DNA from: Chitinophagaceae bacterium | GTDB taxonomy: Bacteria; Bacteroidota; Bacteroidia; Chitinophagales; Chitinophagaceae | DNA: 64,000 bases | Assembly: GCA_017307755.1 (NCBI GenBank) | Contig: JAFKGQ010000007.1 | Location: 434,001-498,000, forward strand | Direction of reading: 5' to 3' | In this document: positions 1 through 8,405 of the stretch, piece after piece | Position numbering within the stretch: the stretch's first letter is position 1 | Layout: each line of letters starts with the position of its first letter | Translations under genes and position numbers: made by a program | Notes under the pieces: model-generated | Databases searched by the model: none | Told to the model about the DNA's origin: nothing | Seen by the model: the letters and a program-made list of their open reading frames with translations, nothing else

Positions 1-1
1 C

Positions 2-2746
2 GGTGATATTTGGGTCAGCGCCAAAAATGGTTTTTTTAAGCTGGACAAGGCCGCCAATGAATTTCAAAATTTCAATGACCTGATGGGTATCGCCGGGAAT
101 GTAAAAACCCGGGGCGCATTTGCAGCCGACAGGCAAGGAAATATCTGGTACATCACTTCAGCGGGAATAAGGTGTTACCGGCAGGATGTGAAAAAAATAT
201 ATGACGAACATAATAACCCGGCCGGGCTTGCCATATTCAAGGTCAGGGCGGCAACCACCGACATCCTGGTTGATGACCATAACAATGTCTGGGTGGACAC
301 TTATGCCCCCAGCCTGGTATACAAGTTTGACCTGGAAGCGGGTAGGGTAAAGACATATGACTTGCATAATACGACCGAGTCGGGGGAGGCTTCATTTCCG
401 GGTATTATCAACAAAGGCCCGGGAGGTAATATCGCAGTGTGGCTGGCTGGGACCGGAATGGCCATTTATCAACCTGAGAAGGATGAATTTTCCATCAAGC
501 TCATCGATAATAAGAATCCTTATGGGTTGCATGCCAGTTCAGAACGACTCAATATGAATATATTGATCGACCGGGAATGTAATTTCTGGTCGGGGACAGA
601 TAAAGGGATCAACATTTTTAATCCTGCCCGGCAATATTTTTCCTATTACGGGTTTCAGTCCGGCTATCCCAATGCCGGCACTTTCCCCGCCTATATTGCA
701 AGTGGTTTTTTGCAGTCTGCCAATGGCGATGTATTCGTATCCTATTATCACGACCACGGCGGGATCTTTCAGCTTGACAGCAACCTGCAGATAAAAAAAC
801 GCTACCTCGTGAAATGGGGTAATACCAATTATAATGATAAGAACCAGGTATGGGGTCTTTATCGCGACCCGCGTGGCGTAATATGGGCGCCCAACCAGGA
901 TGGCACTATTCTAAAATTAGATCAGCGCACCGGCAAGCTGAGCGACACGGTCATCCGGGACCTGTCCGGCTGCATTAACACGATGCAGCAGGATGAGAAC
1001 GGGGATTGGTGGATTGGGCATTGGGCCAGAGGGCTCATCCGGATGGATCATAATATGGGCAAAGTCCAGTGTTTTAATAATCCTCCCGGCGCCCTGTCCT
1101 ATCCATTAAAAAACGTCCTTTGTATCTACCAGGATGAGGACAGTATACTATGGACGGGCACCAACCAGGGGCTGTTCAGGTTTAATAAAATAAAGAAGGC
1201 ATTTACAGGCGTCTATGTGTCCGGCGAAAGGGACGGGCGGTCCATCAGTAACAATATTATTAATTCCATCATTCCTTACAATCAGGATACACTGTTGATA
1301 GCAACGGCCGCAGGGCTCAATCTCTTTGATAAACATAAGAAGATATTCAGCCTAATATCAACGAAGGATGGCCTACCCAACAATTTCGTGGAGATAATTG
1401 CGGTAGACAAGCACCACGATGTGTGGGCCGGCTGCGTGGAAGGGTTCTGCAGGATAAACATGACCACCCATACAGTCACCACCTACGGCATTAATGACGG
1501 GATCATTCATGCGCACTTTGAATGCCAAGGCTTCACCTGCCTCAGGAATGGCAATTTTCTCGTCTCGGAGCAAAAGGGTTTTATATGTTTCAACCCCGAT
1601 AGTGTCAGGGAGAAGAAACCTCCTCTGGCGCCATCTATCACAGGTGTCCGTGTATTCGACAAGGAAATAAGGGCAGATAGTTTTATTAATTCCAGGAGAT
1701 CGTTGACACTGCCCTATATGGATAATAATATTACTATCGAGTTCGCCTCTTTACAATATGCCGCATCGGATAAGTTCAGATACAGCTACCAGCTCGAGGG
1801 GGTTGATAAGAGTTGGGCCCCGGCCGGCAGGGACCAGACGGCGCGGTACAATCAATTGCGGAGCGGCCATTACCTGTTCAGGGTAAAATGTACGGACAGG
1901 GATGGTATTGAAGCAAGCGGCATCACCTTGCTTCCCTTATATATCGTCCCTCCATTCTGGAATACCTGGTGGTTTTATACCTGCGCCGGCCTGCTGGCTG
2001 CCGGGGGGATCTTTTTCGCGGCAAGATGGATAGATAGACGTAGAAAAGAAAAAGAGTTGATGCGCCTGAGCTACGAAAAGAAAATAGCTGTCGTGGAAAT
2101 GAATACACTCAGGGCGCAAATGAACCCTCATTTCATTTTCAATAGTCTTAATTCGATCAATACCTTCATTTTAAAGAATGATCAGGAAAACGCCACGGAC
2201 TATCTGGACAAGTTCTCCCAGCTGGTGCGGCTGATACTGGACAATTCGAGGACGGAATGGGTATTGTTGGAAAATGAGATCAAAGCCCTGAAACTGTATA
2301 TCGAGCTGGAATCACTTCGTTGCGACAATGCTTTTGCCTGCACCTTCGACATTGGAGAGGGCGTGATCAGTTCACAAGTGGTCGTGCCTCCTCTTATCAT
2401 TCAGCCCTATGTGGAAAATGCCATTTGGCACGGGTTATTGCACCGGCAGCAACCCGGCGGACAGATTCGCATAAGGATATGGAAAGAAAGCAATGAGCTG
2501 AAAATGCAGATCATTGACAATGGTGTGGGCAGGGCGGAGGCAGCCAGGCTGGAGAAACGAAAAAAAACCCGGCACAGATCGCATGGCATGAAAATCACGG
2601 CCGAAAGGCTTGCCGTAGTAAATGAAGTATATAAGGTGAATGCTCGCGTAATGGTGACCGATGCCGGCGATGATCAGACGGGGGCAACAGGTACGAAAGT
2701 ATTATTAACCATTCAATACAAAACGCATGCAGGCATTAATCATTGA
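2..2746 (+). CDS. Two-component sensor histidine kinase, LytS type with beta-propeller sensor (5' end outside window)
   Basis: The reading frame is open from base 2, so the true start lies to the left; 914 residues are visible. The N-terminal part is a reg_prop (two-component-regulator propeller) region, seen as repeated W-x-G/W-I-G blades such as NVWVDTY, DWWIGHW and ILWTGTNQGLFR. A Y_Y_Y domain follows (FRYSYQLEGVDKSW). One membrane helix comes next (around bases 1950-2030, TWWFYTCAGLLAAGG), and then a His_kinase (PF06580) domain with the phospho-acceptor motif NPHFIFNSLNSIN, the N-box QPYVENAIWHGL and the G-box DNGVGR. This layout places the propeller in the periplasm and the kinase in the cytoplasm. 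The kinase class is LytS/YehU-like rather than the HisKA class of canonical hybrid HTCS regulators. The stop overlaps the start of the response regulator by 20 bases, so the two are co-translated partners. The ligand cannot be read from sequence. Confidence 0.93.
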   Translation, partial: GDIWVSAKNGFFKLDKAANEFQNFNDLMGIAGNVKTRGAFAADRQGNIWYITSAGIRCYRQDVKKIYDEHNNPAGLAIFKVRAATTDILVDDHNNVWVDTYAPSLVYKFDLEAGRVKTYDLHNTTESGEASFPGIINKGPGGNIAVWLAGTGMAIYQPEKDEFSIKLIDNKNPYGLHASSERLNMNILIDRECNFWSGTDKGINIFNPARQYFSYYGFQSGYPNAGTFPAYIASGFLQSANGDVFVSYYHDHGGIFQLDSNLQIKKRYLVKWGNTNYNDKNQVWGLYRDPRGVIWAPNQDGTILKLDQRTGKLSDTVIRDLSGCINTMQQDENGDWWIGHWARGLIRMDHNMGKVQCFNNPPGALSYPLKNVLCIYQDEDSILWTGTNQGLFRFNKIKKAFTGVYVSGERDGRSISNNIINSIIPYNQDTLLIATAAGLNLFDKHKKIFSLISTKDGLPNNFVEIIAVDKHHDVWAGCVEGFCRINMTTHTVTTYGINDGIIHAHFECQGFTCLRNGNFLVSEQKGFICFNPDSVREKKPPLAPSITGVRVFDKEIRADSFINSRRSLTLPYMDNNITIEFASLQYAASDKFRYSYQLEGVDKSWAPAGRDQTARYNQLRSGHYLFRVKCTDRDGIEASGITLLPLYIVPPFWNTWWFYTCAGLLAAGGIFFAARWIDRRRKEKELMRLSYEKKIAVVEMNTLRAQMNPHFIFNSLNSINTFILKNDQENATDYLDKFSQLVRLILDNSRTEWVLLENEIKALKLYIELESLRCDNAFACTFDIGEGVISSQVVVPPLIIQPYVENAIWHGLLHRQQPGGQIRIRIWKESNELKMQIIDNGVGRAEAARLEKRKKTRHRSHGMKITAERLAVVNEVYKVNARVMVTDAGDDQTGATGTKVLLTIQYKTHAGINH

Positions 2747-3470
2747 CGACGAGAAGCATTGCAGGGAAGGTCTTTTTATCATGTTGTCCAAATATTGCCC
2801 CGAAGTAGAAGTGATGGCGCAATGTCCCGGCGCGCGTGCAGGTTTACGGGCCATTGAGAAATTTCAACCGGACCTGATCTTTCTTGATATAGAGATGCCG
2901 GGGATGGATGGTTTCGAGCTGCTGGAAAGTTCCCAGGAATATGGCTTCGAAGTAATATTCACGACTGCATATAATGAATATGCTATCCAGGCCATCCGGC
3001 ATAGCGCCCTCGACTACCTGTTAAAACCTGTCAACAAGAATGAGCTGATCCGGGCAGTGGCAAAAGCAAAGGCTGCACTGCGGCCGGCAGCATCTGAAAA
3101 AATAGCACGTCTGCTGGAATCGATTGAGAAGGATAAACAGCTGGATAGAGTTGCCCTGCCTACTGTTGACGGAATGATAATCCTTGAGCTTAGTGATATC
3201 CTGTATTGTGAATCGGAAAATAACTATACCCGGTTCTATCTCTTTGATGGCAAAGATATCATGATAGCAAAAACACTTAAAAAGGTGGAAACGCTGCTGC
3301 TGAGAGACCCGGGGTTTGTTCGCATACACCATAGTTTTGTCGTCAATCTCAGCCATGTACAACGTTATTATAAAGGTGACGGAGGAAAAGTCAGCATGGT
3401 CAATGGAAAAGATCTGCCGGTGTCCAGGGCAAAAAAGGAGGAATTTCTTGCCCGGCTGGAGAGCCTGTAG
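2727..3470 (+). CDS. LytTR-family response regulator
   Basis: This 247-residue protein has an N-terminal receiver domain with the acidic pair IIDDE, the phospho-acceptor Asp54 in IFLDIEMPGMDG, the Thr/Ser position in FTTAYNEYA and the invariant Lys in LLKPVNK. From about residue 140 a LytTR DNA-binding domain follows (ILYCESENNYTRFYL, FVRIHHSFVVNL, LPVSRAKKEEF). It overlaps the upstream LytS-type kinase by 20 bases, and this is the standard partner order in Bacteroidota. The kinase should phosphorylate Asp54, and the LytTR domain would then bind promoter repeats. Which genes it controls is not visible. The next gene starts 59 bases downstream on the same strand and may be co-transcribed. Confidence 0.95.
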   Translation: MQALIIDDEKHCREGLFIMLSKYCPEVEVMAQCPGARAGLRAIEKFQPDLIFLDIEMPGMDGFELLESSQEYGFEVIFTTAYNEYAIQAIRHSALDYLLKPVNKNELIRAVAKAKAALRPAASEKIARLLESIEKDKQLDRVALPTVDGMIILELSDILYCESENNYTRFYLFDGKDIMIAKTLKKVETLLLRDPGFVRIHHSFVVNLSHVQRYYKGDGGKVSMVNGKDLPVSRAKKEEFLARLESL

Positions 3471-3529
3471 CCCCATTGAGATCACACTACTGCCTGACAG
3501 GGTATGATTTTTTTTCGTACTTTCATTCC

Positions 3530-4189
3530 ATGACCACTCGCCGCCTATCATTCGAGGTTTCTCCCGCCATCGGCGCCGTCACCGCCGAATACACCCTTCC
3601 CAAAGGAACAAGTAAATGCATCATGACCCTGGCCCATGGGGCAGGCGCAGGCATGGACCATCTATTCATGACAACACTGGCCGCGGCTCTTGCCGAAGCA
3701 GGCATCGCCACCCTCCGCTTCAACTTCCCCTTCGCCGAAAATAAAAAAGGCAGACCGGATACCCCCGCCGTGGCTCACCAAACGATCGCAGCGGCCCTCA
3801 CACATGCACATGACACCTACCCTTCCCTCCCCCTTTTTGCGGCGGGAAAATCCTTTGGCGGCCGGATGACCTCTCAGTACCTGGCTGCGAATACCCGACC
3901 TGAGGTAAAGGGTGTGATCTTCTACGGCTTCCCCCTGCATCAATCCGGCAAGCCCTCCATCGAACGGGCCGAACATTTAAAGGAGGTGAAGACAAGAATG
4001 CTCTTTATCCAGGGAACAAGGGATGAGCTTGCTGCCTGGGACCTGATAACAGCAGTATGCAAATCACTTTCAAAAGCTACCCTGGTAAAGATAGAAAACG
4101 CCAATCATATGTTTAAGGCCGGCAAAGTGGATACGATGCCCCTGATCACAAAGGCCACACAGGACTGGATAGAAAAAATAATAAAATAA
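3530..4189 (+). CDS. Alpha/beta hydrolase, KANL3/Tex30-like family
   Basis: This is a 219-residue cytoplasmic hydrolase with no signal peptide. I chose the ATG at 3530. An in-frame TTG at 3476 would add 18 residues that look non-coding. Family hallmarks are the oxyanion-region motif LAHGAGAGMDH, the nucleophile elbow GKSFGGR (G-x-S-x-G), the acid region IQGTRDELA and the catalytic-His region ENANHMFK. Together these give a complete Ser-Asp-His triad. The motif order fits the KANL3/Tex30 (dienelactone-hydrolase-like) subfamily, whose bacterial substrates are mostly unknown. The gene lies 59 bases after the LytTR regulator and its stop abuts the stop of the convergent metallophosphoesterase. 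The substrate is not predictable here. Confidence 0.85.
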   Translation: MTTRRLSFEVSPAIGAVTAEYTLPKGTSKCIMTLAHGAGAGMDHLFMTTLAAALAEAGIATLRFNFPFAENKKGRPDTPAVAHQTIAAALTHAHDTYPSLPLFAAGKSFGGRMTSQYLAANTRPEVKGVIFYGFPLHQSGKPSIERAEHLKEVKTRMLFIQGTRDELAAWDLITAVCKSLSKATLVKIENANHMFKAGKVDTMPLITKATQDWIEKIIK

Positions 4190-5377
4190 TTATACCAGCG
4201 GGATCGGCTTATTATTCTTCCAATCAAATTTAAACTCATCATCGGGTGAAGTCGGCGGCTTGGACCCATCAAAATTGATGACGTAATAAGCTCCGTGGAT
4301 AAACTGTTTGTCCACAACCATTTTCAGATAACCGGGATTGGTCTGGTTGTAATAATTCAGCACCAGGTCTGCCCTCGTGGTCTGAAAAGGCGTCGCTATC
4401 TGATCATTGTTCTGGTCCAGTTGCATACGGTGCATGCTTCCCGGCTTGTCGGCGTATCCTCCCGCACCCGTGACGATAAAAGGATAGCTTTTCCCTTTTA
4501 TCTTCCGTGTGAAACGCTGATAATTATGAACATGCCCCGAAAAAACGATGTCGGGATTCCGGCCTGCCTTTTGAGAGGCCTTATCGATGTCATCCAGTAT
4601 CGCGGGGTATCCGCCGTGGACGGAATCCAGCGAAAATGGGGGATGATGCATGGTTACTATCAGACATTTGCTTTTGGGCGCATTTTTCAATTGCTGTACG
4701 AACCAGTCAAATTGTGTCTTATCTCCATCCGCATCCAGTGAACCGTCCACGTTGGAGAACAATCCGACAAAGACGGCATAAGGCGTGTCCAACACCCAAT
4801 AAGGCCAGGGCTGGTTCATCGTCTTCCGGTAAGGAGAATAAGGGCCATAGGAAGGCGTTGGATCGCAAAAATTGGTCATAAATCCCAGCAACGAAGGCTC
4901 CGTATCCGGCTGATCGCCCGTATTGACCTTTGTATCACAGTCATGGTTGCCCGGAATGGCGAATATATAGGTAGGATAATACTTATAGGGGTCATAGAAC
5001 TGCTCTTCATAATGCTCGGATATCCCATTGTAATACACGACATCTCCCACATGATAAAAAAATGCAGGCTTGTCGGCGTCACCGGACTGCTGGATCTGTT
5101 TTTCCATCTGGTTGGCAAGCGCGTCCTGTATATCCGTACCGTTGACGCCGCCCGTATCTCCCACCAAATGGAAAGCCAGCTGATTATTTTGTTTGATCTT
5201 GTCCATGACAGGTTTTGACAACACACTTTCCAGCTTCAGCACAAGATCAGCCGGCTTGGCAAACTGACCCGGGATGGGGATAAATCGGTGGTGGGGTTTT
5301 GGCGCTTCCACCGGATCGCCAAAAGGTCTTCTGACTTTATGGGTATTATTACCCCTGGGACGTGTTACTTTAGCCAT
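4190..5377 (-). CDS. Calcineurin-like metallophosphoesterase
   Basis: The protein has 395 residues and a complete set of dimetal phosphoesterase motifs in order. These are GDTGG (73-77), GDVVYYNG (111-118), GNHD (143-146), MHHPP (243-247) and GHVHNYQR (281-288). The terminal GHVHNYQR form is typical of purple-acid-phosphatase-like and related calcineurin-type enzymes. No signal peptide or lipobox is visible at the N-terminus (MAKVTRPRGNN), so it is predicted to be cytoplasmic. Its stop abuts the stop of the convergent hydrolase. Upstream, a likely terminator separates it from the STAND gene on the same strand, so I do not group it with the STAND module. The substrate (nucleotide, phosphoprotein or other phosphoester) is not determinable. 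Confidence 0.88.
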   Translation of the reverse strand: MAKVTRPRGNNTHKVRRPFGDPVEAPKPHHRFIPIPGQFAKPADLVLKLESVLSKPVMDKIKQNNQLAFHLVGDTGGVNGTDIQDALANQMEKQIQQSGDADKPAFFYHVGDVVYYNGISEHYEEQFYDPYKYYPTYIFAIPGNHDCDTKVNTGDQPDTEPSLLGFMTNFCDPTPSYGPYSPYRKTMNQPWPYWVLDTPYAVFVGLFSNVDGSLDADGDKTQFDWFVQQLKNAPKSKCLIVTMHHPPFSLDSVHGGYPAILDDIDKASQKAGRNPDIVFSGHVHNYQRFTRKIKGKSYPFIVTGAGGYADKPGSMHRMQLDQNNDQIATPFQTTRADLVLNYYNQTNPGYLKMVVDKQFIHGAYYVINFDGSKPPTSPDDEFKFDWKNNKPIPLV

Positions 5378-5422
5378 AAAATAGGTTTTAATAGTGAAAA
5401 GATATGGACAGACACTTATCCC

Positions 5423-5447
5423 AAAAAGGGTGTTTTCACGCTTTTTT
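5423..5447 (-). terminator. Candidate intrinsic terminator after the first STAND gene
   Basis: Read on the minus strand just after the STAND stop, A-rich arm AAAAAGCGTG pairs with CACCCTTTTT around an AAAA loop. The stem is ten positions with one C-C mismatch, and it ends in a T-run. The A and T flanks make it potentially bidirectional. It separates the STAND gene from the downstream metallophosphoesterase. Confidence 0.45.
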
Positions 5448-5449
5448 GT

Positions 5450-7894
5450 TTATCGTTGGTTAAAATTCGCTTTACGGAGACGGCCACGTATGATCCGAAG
5501 ATATCTTGTTGCATCCTTTACGCTTGCGGCCATTTCGGGAAGATGTTTTTTATAAATGACCAGTGCGTTTCTCATCAACTCAGCCGCATTTTCCAATTCA
5601 CCCAGTTCAAGCAGGGTCAATGCCAGCTTATAATAGGCCTGGCCCGTGACAATAGCATCCTTTCCAAAAAGCTTTTCATAACCCCGCACCATTTTTTGTT
5701 CATATGATCTGGCAGACCGGTATTGCTCCGACTCGTATAACATAAAACCCAACTCACCGTATTCTACAAGTGTAGCTGGATGGTCCTTGCCAAGCATCTC
5801 TTCATACCGGCGAACGCTCTTTTTTAAAAGAGCTCTTGCTGCCACACACTCCCCCATATCCAGCAGCACCCAGGCCAGACCGGAAAGGTACTCCAAGCTG
5901 AGATAATGTCCTGCCCCATAATGGTTTTCCTGTATCCTGACAGCTTTTTCCATCAGGGTCTTCGCGCCTGCATGATCCTCCAGGTTGCTGAGCACCTTCG
6001 CCAGCGCCCGGTAGCTTCGGGCCGTCCTGGGATGTTCCGGCCCAAAAAGTTTTTCGGTAATATACATTACCTTTTCCTGCAACTTCCTGGCCTCTGCATA
6101 CCGGCCCACACTATTCAATACAGAACCCAGAAGACTATATGTGCTCATGACAGCAGGATGATCCACGCCATAGTATTTTTCATCCGCCCGGACTGCCTTT
6201 CTCAGGATAGTCCTGGCCTTTTCAAAGTCATCGAGATGGGTCAATACGCAAGCCAGATGACTGGAAGCCCTTACGGCACTGGGATGCCCTGCCCCAAGAT
6301 TCTTCGTAGCAGCCCGGATTGCCTTTTCCGCCAGGGCCTTTGCACCGGCATAATCCCCCTGGTACATCAGGACGAGCCCCAGGTTACCCATCCGGATCAC
6401 CGTATGATGATGAATAGGCCCCAGGTTTCTTTCATCGTCCCTTAACGCTTTCTCGAGCAAAACCCGTGCGGCATCATACTCCCCCATCTCCATGTGTATC
6501 AAAGCAAGGTTGTTATAGCTCATCGTGGTGACAGGGTGATCCTTGCCAAAATGTTTTTCACCCGAACGGATCGCTTTTTCCAGCAGGGCCCGGGCTCCAT
6601 TATAATCGCAAAAACTAAAAAGGACAAACGACAGCTGGTTCTGCAGCTCAGCGATAGCAGGCGATGTATCCCGGGGAAAGACGGCAAGCAGCGACTTCCC
6701 ATAAGGCACCCACCCAAACTTATCGAGGGCGTTGTCAGTAGAGAACTCTGTACGTATTTTCCCGGTGAGGGTCGCAAGTAGCCGGGCAATATCTTCCAGA
6801 CGAACGGGCAGTTGCTGCCGGACCACACCGGCAATGATCCGGTGCATCCGGTAGCTGTCGGACATGGGACTATACAAAAGCCACCCTTTGTCTGCCAGGC
6901 CGGTGAGCGTCTCGGAAAAAGTAATGGCATGCGGACTTTTTTCATCGATGCATAGCTCCCGTAAAAGCCTGTATGGTTGAAATTCGGGAGGAAGACAGGC
7001 CACCTGTTGCAAGACCCACATTTCTTCCTCATTAAGCCTGCTCATGGCAAAAGTAGTCCGCAGATAAGACCCGATCCTGTCAATAGCCCCCGTCCGTCTG
7101 CTGTGGGCTACCTCGACATTGGCCCGAAGGTCTTTTTCAATCGCCTGTTGCAGCACAGACAGACTATAACGTTGAAGCGCAGCCATACGTGCGAGTATCT
7201 CGATGGTAAGCGTATGATAATCCACGGCTTTCACCAGCTTGCGGATACCCTCGTCCCCAATGTTCCTCAACGGATAATGCTTCCGGAAAAGCGCGACGGA
7301 CTGCGCTTCGCTGAGAAAACCCAGGGGCTGTGGGTGGAAGCCGGTGATTGTCGCCCTGGAAGTGACCAGCACGTGCCAGTGTGGCTGCCCGGGCAGCATA
7401 TCCCTGTATCTCGCCAGGGTTCGTTCACCGTTGTCGATCACCAGCAGATTGGGATAGCCGGTGATGCTTTTCATCTGACGGACGATCTCGGAGAAAAGAT
7501 AGTCGGGCTCGGCGCCAAGCGCCTCGATACGCAGATTTCGCGTCAACCCCGGCGCATTGGCAAAATCTTTTGCAATATTGTCCGTATCCTGTGTGATCCA
7601 GGCAATGTGATGATATTCCCCGTAATACCTGCAGATATAAGCTTGCGCAAGGGTTGTTTTGCCGATGCCGCCGAGGCCATTTACCACTACTACTTTTTTT
7701 TGCGCATGCAGGGACTTATACAGCTCCGCAAGCTCCTCATCACGTCCGACAAGGTCTTCGTCATGCGTACGGGGGACCTGGAGCGTCAGTTCCTTGGGCA
7801 TACCGCGTTCCGGGATATGAATATGTATGTCATCGCCGATACGGGCGTTAGCGACATGGTGAAGGACTCCAACGATGTTCTTTTGTCTGGCCAA
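5450..7894 (-). CDS. STAND NTPase: N-terminal KNIVG motif, NB-ARC, TPR array (paralogue 1)
   Basis: The protein has 814 residues from a TTG start at 7894. This start makes its N-terminus (LARQKNIVG) align residue for residue with the ATG-started paralogue at 8406 (MAKQKNIVG). Upstream in-frame ATGs at 7969 and 7954 would overlap the divergent small gene. Domain order: the short motif KNIVGVLHHVANARIGD (5-21); an NB-ARC-type ATPase with Walker A GLGGIGKTT (73-81), Walker B LLVIDNGE and the sensor LVTSR; a winged-helix region ending in MHRIIAGVVRQ (an MHD-like position); then about nine 42-residue kinesin-light-chain-type TPRs (pattern A..LLEKA.R..EK.FG.DHP). It has no membrane segment. Such STAND proteins are ligand-triggered oligomerising switches used in defence and regulated cell death. 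The N-terminal motif matches the C-terminal repeats of the divergent 144-residue protein. Compared with its paralogue, it has Val instead of Asp at position 10 of the motif. Confidence 0.85.
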   Translation of the reverse strand: MARQKNIVGVLHHVANARIGDDIHIHIPERGMPKELTLQVPRTHDEDLVGRDEELAELYKSLHAQKKVVVVNGLGGIGKTTLAQAYICRYYGEYHHIAWITQDTDNIAKDFANAPGLTRNLRIEALGAEPDYLFSEIVRQMKSITGYPNLLVIDNGERTLARYRDMLPGQPHWHVLVTSRATITGFHPQPLGFLSEAQSVALFRKHYPLRNIGDEGIRKLVKAVDYHTLTIEILARMAALQRYSLSVLQQAIEKDLRANVEVAHSRRTGAIDRIGSYLRTTFAMSRLNEEEMWVLQQVACLPPEFQPYRLLRELCIDEKSPHAITFSETLTGLADKGWLLYSPMSDSYRMHRIIAGVVRQQLPVRLEDIARLLATLTGKIRTEFSTDNALDKFGWVPYGKSLLAVFPRDTSPAIAELQNQLSFVLFSFCDYNGARALLEKAIRSGEKHFGKDHPVTTMSYNNLALIHMEMGEYDAARVLLEKALRDDERNLGPIHHHTVIRMGNLGLVLMYQGDYAGAKALAEKAIRAATKNLGAGHPSAVRASSHLACVLTHLDDFEKARTILRKAVRADEKYYGVDHPAVMSTYSLLGSVLNSVGRYAEARKLQEKVMYITEKLFGPEHPRTARSYRALAKVLSNLEDHAGAKTLMEKAVRIQENHYGAGHYLSLEYLSGLAWVLLDMGECVAARALLKKSVRRYEEMLGKDHPATLVEYGELGFMLYESEQYRSARSYEQKMVRGYEKLFGKDAIVTGQAYYKLALTLLELGELENAAELMRNALVIYKKHLPEMAASVKDATRYLRIIRGRLRKANFNQR
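7829..7885 (-). repeat. Copy of the shared KNIV-GD motif at the N-terminus of STAND paralogue 1
   Basis: This encodes residues 4-22 (QKNIVGVLHHVANARIGDD). It aligns with the two tandem copies in the adjacent small protein with one single-residue gap. Shared positions are K, N, I, V, G and the terminal GD. The first Asp of the consensus GD is replaced by Val. Confidence 0.6.
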
Positions 7895-7952
7895 GGGGTA
7901 TAGGATAGATATCCAAGATATATAAAATTTCCTATCTTTCCACCATTTAACC
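7895..7952. promoter_or_regulatory. Compact divergent promoter region between the STAND gene and its small partner
   Basis: This AT-rich 58-base spacer contains an inverted repeat GGATA-GA-TATCC (7903-7914). A second pair follows directly, AAGATA (7915-7920) with TATCTT (7933-7938). On the plus strand TATCTTTC (7933-7940) is one base from the Bacteroidota -7 element TAnnTTTG. On the minus strand TATCTTGG is also one base away. Its shortness and symmetry suggest one control region serving both directions. No -33 element is convincing. Confidence 0.35.
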
Positions 7953-8387
7953 ATGGAACCTATCACCACCCTCCTCGCTACCGCCGCGGGCTATATTCTA
8001 AAAGGAGCCGCGCATAGTAAAACTGCCGATAAGGCAAAAGAACAGGTATTGGGAACATTCTGGAAATGGATACGCCCGAAATTCGTCAAAGATGTACAGG
8101 CCCTGGAAGACAAGCCGGATGACCCCGCCACCGAGGTCCGGGTGCAGGAGCGTCTGCTGGAGCTGGTGAAGGACGAACATTTCTTCCGGGAGCTGCAACA
8201 GCAAGTGGAGCTTCTCCAACAGGCGGGCATCACCGAAAAGAATATTGTCCGGAAGGATATCATGGGTGTAAAAAAGATCGTCATTGGTGATAAGACTTAT
8301 GGGCCCGGCGCGTACTACGACCGCAAGAATATCGTTGAAGGGGATATACGGGATGCAGATGAATTCATCCTGGGTGACGGACATTAA
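7953..8387 (+). CDS. Small helical protein with two C-terminal KNIV-GD repeats; candidate STAND-partnered effector or adaptor
   Basis: This 144-residue protein is not assigned to a named family. Residues 1-20 (MEPITTLLATAAGYILKGAA) form a hydrophobic helix. Residues 21-92 are predicted helical and charged. The C-terminus carries two ungapped copies of one motif: residues 95-114 (EKNIVRKDIMGVKKIVIGDK) and 124-143 (RKNIVEGDIRDADEFILGDG). They are 29 residues apart and share K, N, I, V, D, I, G and D. Each flanking STAND protein begins with a single copy. A stop-to-start gap of 18 bases links it to the downstream STAND gene in one operon, and it is divergent from the other paralogue. The arrangement resembles fungal HET-s/NWD2, with an N-terminal helical executioner, C-terminal amyloid repeats and a matching repeat on the NLR. 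The executioner and amyloid roles are inference. It could instead be a scaffold that docks the STAND proteins. Confidence 0.75.
   Translation: MEPITTLLATAAGYILKGAAHSKTADKAKEQVLGTFWKWIRPKFVKDVQALEDKPDDPATEVRVQERLLELVKDEHFFRELQQQVELLQQAGITEKNIVRKDIMGVKKIVIGDKTYGPGAYYDRKNIVEGDIRDADEFILGDGH
8235..8381 (+). repeat. Two tandem copies of the KNIV-GD motif in the small protein
   Basis: Copy 1 is encoded at 8235-8294 and copy 2 at 8322-8381, separated by a 9-residue linker (TYGPGAYYD). The amino-acid consensus is KNIV..DI......(I/L)GD. Hydrophobic positions alternate with G, N and D, as in short beta-arcade or solenoid-forming signalling motifs. Confidence 0.65.
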
Positions 8388-8405
8388 TGCCCCCTCATTC
8401 ACCTT

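Noticed and set aside
4190..5377. Metallophosphoesterase considered as a nuclease effector of the STAND module
   Set aside because: It is separated from the STAND gene by a terminator-like hairpin and has no shared N- or C-terminal motif.
6977..7903. 308-codon open frame on the plus strand, antisense to the first STAND gene
   Set aside because: It lies wholly inside a gene with clear NB-ARC and TPR motifs and encodes no recognisable domain. It is a codon-usage shadow.
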